Positions 60,676-64,000 of a stretch of DNA of 64,000 bases are shown here, piece after piece (the stretch's first letter is position 1; every line of letters begins with the position of its first letter). Origin of the DNA: Erythrobacter fulvus. GTDB lineage: Bacteria; Pseudomonadota; Alphaproteobacteria; Sphingomonadales; Sphingomonadaceae. The notes under the pieces were generated by a model, which ran no database searches, was not told where the DNA came from, and saw only the letters and a program-made list of their open reading frames with translations. The stretch spans positions 62,001 to 126,000 of the forward strand of contig NZ_JAQQXQ010000003.1 of NCBI RefSeq assembly GCF_028595285.1, given 5' to 3'. A program made the translations under genes and the position numbers.

Positions 60676-62475
60676 TCAGGGTGTAGCCTTCCCGAATATC
60701 GCCGCAACCTTCGTTTTGTCAGGGGCGGGAGCGGGCCGGTAATGCGGGTCGTTCCCTTCCGCTTCGGGCGACCACTGGCCCGATGGCAGGTGATAGGAAT
60801 GGCACATGGCGCAGGAGGACGGGACGATCTTCTTCGTCTTCACGGCGGTCGCGCCGAGGTGGCAGTCGCGGCAGCTCTTCAGATCGGGGATCAGCAGGTC
60901 GCTCGCCGCCTTCGACGTGTCAGCGGCGTGGCAATCGGTGCATTCTTCCTTCTTGTGCGCTTCGTGCGTGAAATAGCCGGTGGTAAGGAAGCGGTCGGGC
61001 AGGTTGACCGGCATAAGGTCGCGCTGTCCGTTCCTGGTGGTGGGCAGGTGGCATTCGGTGCAGATGCCGCCCGGCGCCAGCGCGTTGGACAGACCGATAT
61101 AGGCCCGCACGGGACGCCCGAAATCAGCCGTATAAACCCCGCCGCGCGCGAATTGTCCCGGACGGGTGCGACCCGATGCGGGCGTGGCGCGCGGACCGGA
61201 GCCGATCCGGGCGAGGTCTTCGGCCAGATCCTTCACATCACCATGGCGCAGCTTGCTGAAACCTCCTGCAGCCGTGCGTCCGGACACAAGGCTGTGGCAG
61301 CTCTCGCACGCGTCCTCCATCTCCACGGGCTTGAACGACATTTTGTCGGGCGTGAGCGTGTGGCAGTCCTTGCATTCGAGCGGCTGGCCATATTGCGGCA
61401 AGGACACCGCCATGCGTGCCGCGCCGCCGCGCGCGTTCATGTGGACATCGTGCGGGAATTTCAGGCCGCTCTTCTCGACCGGCTTGGAGCCCGGCGCGGC
61501 ACGCACCGGCTGCGCTTCGCCGAAGCTGGCGTAGTAGGCGGGGCGAAACTGCGGGTGGTCTTTCCCGAAATCATGCGCATCGGCGAGCTTGGTGTCGGTC
61601 AGCCGGTTGTCGAGATTGCTGTGACAATCCGAACAGAACGCTTCCGAAGCAGGCTTCTGGCGCACTTCGCCTTCATGCTCGGTGTGGCACGAAACGCAGC
61701 CCAGCGGACCTTCCTTGCCCAGGCTTTCCGCGATCTTCCATTGCAGCGCATCGCCCGCCGACAGCGGCGGCATCCCGGCAGCTAGACGGTTCGATCTGGC
61801 GTGATCGCCGGTATCCTCGTGGCACGACAGGCAGGTTTCGTCCTGCACGCTTTCGAAGGCGCCAACGTGGCAGCTTTCGCAATTATTCTCGAGGCTGTGG
61901 TGACGTAGCGACAGGTCGCCGGTGGACCATGCCGCGTCCATCACCACCTGACCGGGGGTTTCGCCCGTGGGATCGTTCTTGACCGGCGTGCGCAGCAGGT
62001 AGCTGGCGACCGGCACAATCAGCAGCGCTAGCAGGATTGCTCCGGCGAAGGCCCAGCTCATCACGCGCTTGCTCGGCAGCACGCTGGCGAGCGCGAAGCC
62101 GCGCAGCGCGTCGCCCTTGCCCTCTTCGGCGGCGACCTGACGGATGGTAATGGCGATATTGCCGTCACCCTCGCGCGCCACCGCTAGCCGTGCCGCGCCG
62201 AGCGCGATCTCGCCGCCGGTGCGCGGGTCTATGGACGCCTCGGAAACGGTGCGTCCGTCAAGCCCGAAGCCCAAGGTGCCGAGCGCCCGCACCGCCAGCG
62301 TGCCGTCCGCTTGCAGGTCGATCCGCACGTGACGCTGCTCGACCGCGAGATCGGGCAGGTGGATGTCGTTTTCCGCCGCGCGGCCGATGGTCAGGCTTGC
62401 CTGCTCCACTACCCTGTCGCGAATAATTTCGCGTCCGGCGGCGGTGAAATCGATGGTGCGGATCAGGAATGCCAT
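60676..62475 (-). CDS. FHA-domain/membrane/decaheme cytochrome fusion
   Basis: A 599-residue protein with an unusual layout. An N-terminal FHA domain (about 5-115) has IGRAAENDIHL and the following QRHVRIDL; Arg32 and the His are kept, but the usual Ser of the SRRH motif is replaced (VEQRH). A single membrane helix spans about 139-161. Ten CXXCH motifs lie after it, from Cys199: CESCH, CLSCH, CVSCH, CSDCH, CKDCH, CESCH, CTECH, CTDCH, CRDCH and CAMCH. The topology puts the FHA domain in the cytoplasm and the hemes in the periplasm. It lies 10 nt after the membrane cytochrome b gene. Confidence 0.92.
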   Translation of the reverse strand: MAFLIRTIDFTAAGREIIRDRVVEQASLTIGRAAENDIHLPDLAVEQRHVRIDLQADGTLAVRALGTLGFGLDGRTVSEASIDPRTGGEIALGAARLAVAREGDGNIAITIRQVAAEEGKGDALRGFALASVLPSKRVMSWAFAGAILLALLIVPVASYLLRTPVKNDPTGETPGQVVMDAAWSTGDLSLRHHSLENNCESCHVGAFESVQDETCLSCHEDTGDHARSNRLAAGMPPLSAGDALQWKIAESLGKEGPLGCVSCHTEHEGEVRQKPASEAFCSDCHSNLDNRLTDTKLADAHDFGKDHPQFRPAYYASFGEAQPVRAAPGSKPVEKSGLKFPHDVHMNARGGAARMAVSLPQYGQPLECKDCHTLTPDKMSFKPVEMEDACESCHSLVSGRTAAGGFSKLRHGDVKDLAEDLARIGSGPRATPASGRTRPGQFARGGVYTADFGRPVRAYIGLSNALAPGGICTECHLPTTRNGQRDLMPVNLPDRFLTTGYFTHEAHKKEECTDCHAADTSKAASDLLIPDLKSCRDCHLGATAVKTKKIVPSSCAMCHSYHLPSGQWSPEAEGNDPHYRPAPAPDKTKVAAIFGKATP

Positions 62476-62485
62476 CGCCCGCGCC

Positions 62486-63352
62486 TCACCAGTAGAAGAA
62501 CACGCTGATCACATGCGCGGTGAGCGCGGCGATCAGGGCGATGGTGAGCGGGATGTGGATGAACAGCCAGACTTCCAGCAGCGCGCGGATGCGCAGCGCA
62601 CCGCGGATCTGGGAAAGCTGTTCTGCGCGCTTTTCAAGCAGGGCGACAACCCGCTGTTCGCCTTCGGAACGGGTGCCCATGCCGCCCAGCGCCCGTGCGG
62701 TGGCGCAGCCGGGATAGCGCCCTGTCAGCCGCGCCAGTGCGCCGCCGGCGAACACGTCCTGCGACAGCGCGGCGATCACCAGATCGGCCTCGGCGCGGTC
62801 CAGCGGCTGCGCGGCGGTTTCCAGCTGGCGGCCGATCGCGGTCAGCGCTTCCAGCATCTGCGCGCGGGTCATTTCCTTGCGGTTGGCCGAAAGGCTGGCG
62901 GGCAGGGTGGCATAAACGATCACCCCGTAAATGCCGGTGACGATCACCAGCAGCATCAGCACATAGGCCAGCGTATGGACGTTCCAGCCGATCTGGAAGC
63001 CGGTGTGCAGCGTGCCGATCACGATCAGCGACAGGCCGAGATAGACGTGGGCCGATGTCCACGCCTTCAGGCTCCATGCGCCCGGGTTGATCCGGCGCTT
63101 CCTCACGCCCAGCAGCGATAGCCAGATAATCAGCGCAAAGCCGATCGTGCCGAGCGTGTAGCCGTACCACGAACCGCCATTGGGACGCGGCTGCTGGTCG
63201 ATCATTACGTAGCCGAGGATGCAGGTGACGCTCAAAGCCAACGCGATCCACAGCCAGCGGAAACGCCTGTGCTTCAGGAAGCTGACGTGATCGGAATCGC
63301 GCCGCTTTTCGTCCTGGGCATAGCGCCCCGTTCCGCCGGCCCTGGTCGCCAT
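62486..63352 (-). CDS. Membrane-bound b-type cytochrome-like protein
   Basis: A 288-residue inner-membrane protein with about five helices. Candidate heme ligands are His102 (TSAHVYLG) and His116 (GTLHTGF) in one helix region, His126 (NVHTLAY), and His266 and His280 in the last helix (FIHIPL, TAHVISVFFYW). A charged cytoplasmic segment (about 155-245) separates the fourth and fifth helices. The ATG overlaps the stop of the ferredoxin gene by 1 nt. It could exchange electrons between the iron-sulfur protein, quinone and periplasmic cytochromes. Precise family unknown. Confidence 0.8.
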   Translation of the reverse strand: MATRAGGTGRYAQDEKRRDSDHVSFLKHRRFRWLWIALALSVTCILGYVMIDQQPRPNGGSWYGYTLGTIGFALIIWLSLLGVRKRRINPGAWSLKAWTSAHVYLGLSLIVIGTLHTGFQIGWNVHTLAYVLMLLVIVTGIYGVIVYATLPASLSANRKEMTRAQMLEALTAIGRQLETAAQPLDRAEADLVIAALSQDVFAGGALARLTGRYPGCATARALGGMGTRSEGEQRVVALLEKRAEQLSQIRGALRIRALLEVWLFIHIPLTIALIAALTAHVISVFFYW

Positions 63353-64000
63353 CACTCGGCGTCCTCGGTCAGCTTGGTGAAGGTCAGGAACTTGTCGGGC
63401 GAAACGCGGATTGCCGCGCCGGTGGGGCAGGCCCGCACGCAGGCAGGGCCACCGTCGATGCCGGAGCACATGTCGCACTTGATCGCCTGCTTGGCCTTCT
63501 GGCCGCCTTCCTTCTCGGCCTCCTTCTTGCGCCAGCTATACGAGGCTTCGCCCGGGCCGGGGCCTTTGCCGAACAGCATCCAATGGAGCAGGCTCGGCTT
63601 GTTGGGCGGCTTGGCATCCATGCGGATCACGCCGTAGGGGCAGTTGCGCTGGCAATTGCCGCAGCCGATGCAGGTCTCGTCGATGAACACCTCGCCGTCC
63701 GGCCCGCGCTTGATCGCATTGGGCGGGCAGTCGGCCATGCAGTGCGGGTGTTCGCAGTGGCGGCAGGATGTCGGCACGTGGAGATGCGCATAGGTGCGCC
63801 CCGCCTCGCGATCGAGCCGCGACAGGCCGTCATGGCTATCGGCGCAGGCCTTTTCGCAATTGTCGCAGCCGATGCACAGCTTTTCATCGATCAGCAGCAC
63901 GTCGGTCGCCTCGCCGATGCCGTTATCGACAAGGAAGGCTGCGGTTTCGGAATAGAGATCGACCGCGCCCGAAAAACTGTCCTTGCGGCTTTCGATGAAT
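63352..64000 (-). CDS. Four-cluster ferredoxin-type iron-sulfur protein (N terminus outside window)
   Basis: The C-terminal 215 residues are visible. The frame is open to the window edge, and an internal Met at 63900 is not the likely start. Cys groups for four 4Fe-4S clusters are seen: CIGCDNCEKAC, CRHCEHPHCMADCP, CIGCGNCQRNCP, and CDMC with CVRACP, arranged as in DmsB-type subunits. Residues before the first cluster (LYSETAAFLVDNG) belong to an extra N-terminal domain that cannot be identified here. Similar proteins carry a cyclic-nucleotide-binding domain there, which would suit the cyclase and phosphodiesterase nearby, but this is not visible. It heads the cytochrome operon. Confidence 0.87.
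   Translation of the reverse strand, partial: FIESRKDSFSGAVDLYSETAAFLVDNGIGEATDVLLIDEKLCIGCDNCEKACADSHDGLSRLDREAGRTYAHLHVPTSCRHCEHPHCMADCPPNAIKRGPDGEVFIDETCIGCGNCQRNCPYGVIRMDAKPPNKPSLLHWMLFGKGPGPGEASYSWRKKEAEKEGGQKAKQAIKCDMCSGIDGGPACVRACPTGAAIRVSPDKFLTFTKLTEDAE

Overview
This 64 kb window is GC-rich chromosomal DNA from an alphaproteobacterium, most likely an Erythrobacter/Porphyrobacter-type member of the Sphingomonadales. The pointers are the zwf-edd-eda Entner-Doudoroff genes, a large TonB-dependent receptor, an S46 peptidase, the two-partner secretion/CHAT/CHASE2-cyclase block and the general codon style. This placement is inferred from gene content, not from a marker gene. No rRNA, tRNA, CRISPR array, insertion sequence or phage gene was seen, and no gap between genes exceeds about 280 bases.

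Layout. 1-1086 is the end of an ABC-permease/M1-aminopeptidase gene. 1097-10914 holds dctBD on the minus strand, facing a coupled plus-strand operon of dctA, an alpha/beta hydrolase, a TonB-dependent receptor and an M14 carboxypeptidase. 11190-15403 is an inorganic-carbon module: a SulP transporter and a beta-carbonic anhydrase flanked by two paralogous ArsR-like regulators and a degenerate isopropylmalate-dehydrogenase-like protein. 15571-20661 has a VIT/CCC1 metal transporter and a molybdenum hydroxylase (2Fe-2S subunit, Mo subunit, MocA-like, XdhC-like). 20796-31871 is central sugar metabolism: eda, edd, zwf, a sugar MFS transporter, a divergent LacI regulator, a divergent phosphoenolpyruvate carboxylase and glucokinase. 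31958-35885 holds an S46 peptidase, a DUF1826 protein behind a Zur-like box, and a lipoprotein behind a Fur-like box.

The most unusual part is 36140-64000. A plus-strand run encodes a two-partner secretion pair (TpsB; a 2117-residue TpsA with 32 consecutive prolines near its C terminus), a CHAT protease with a signal peptide, a CHASE2 adenylate/guanylate cyclase and a secreted FecR-like protein. Next comes an electron-transfer operon: a five-heme cytochrome, a tandem-GlcG lipoprotein, a probable outer-membrane beta-barrel and a decaheme cytochrome fused to LVIVD-type repeats. Converging on it from the window edge is a minus-strand operon: a four-cluster ferredoxin (N terminus outside the window), a membrane b-type cytochrome, an FHA-domain/decaheme fusion and a cyclic-nucleotide-phosphodiesterase-like metallophosphoesterase.

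Read together, the two convergent operons could form a route for electrons from a cytoplasmic iron-sulfur protein through the inner membrane and about 25 c-type hemes to a beta-barrel in the outer membrane. The phosphopeptide-binding (FHA) and cyclic-nucleotide genes suggest signalling control. This is the best candidate here for an undescribed system. The parts list is read directly from the sequence; the pathway is inference.
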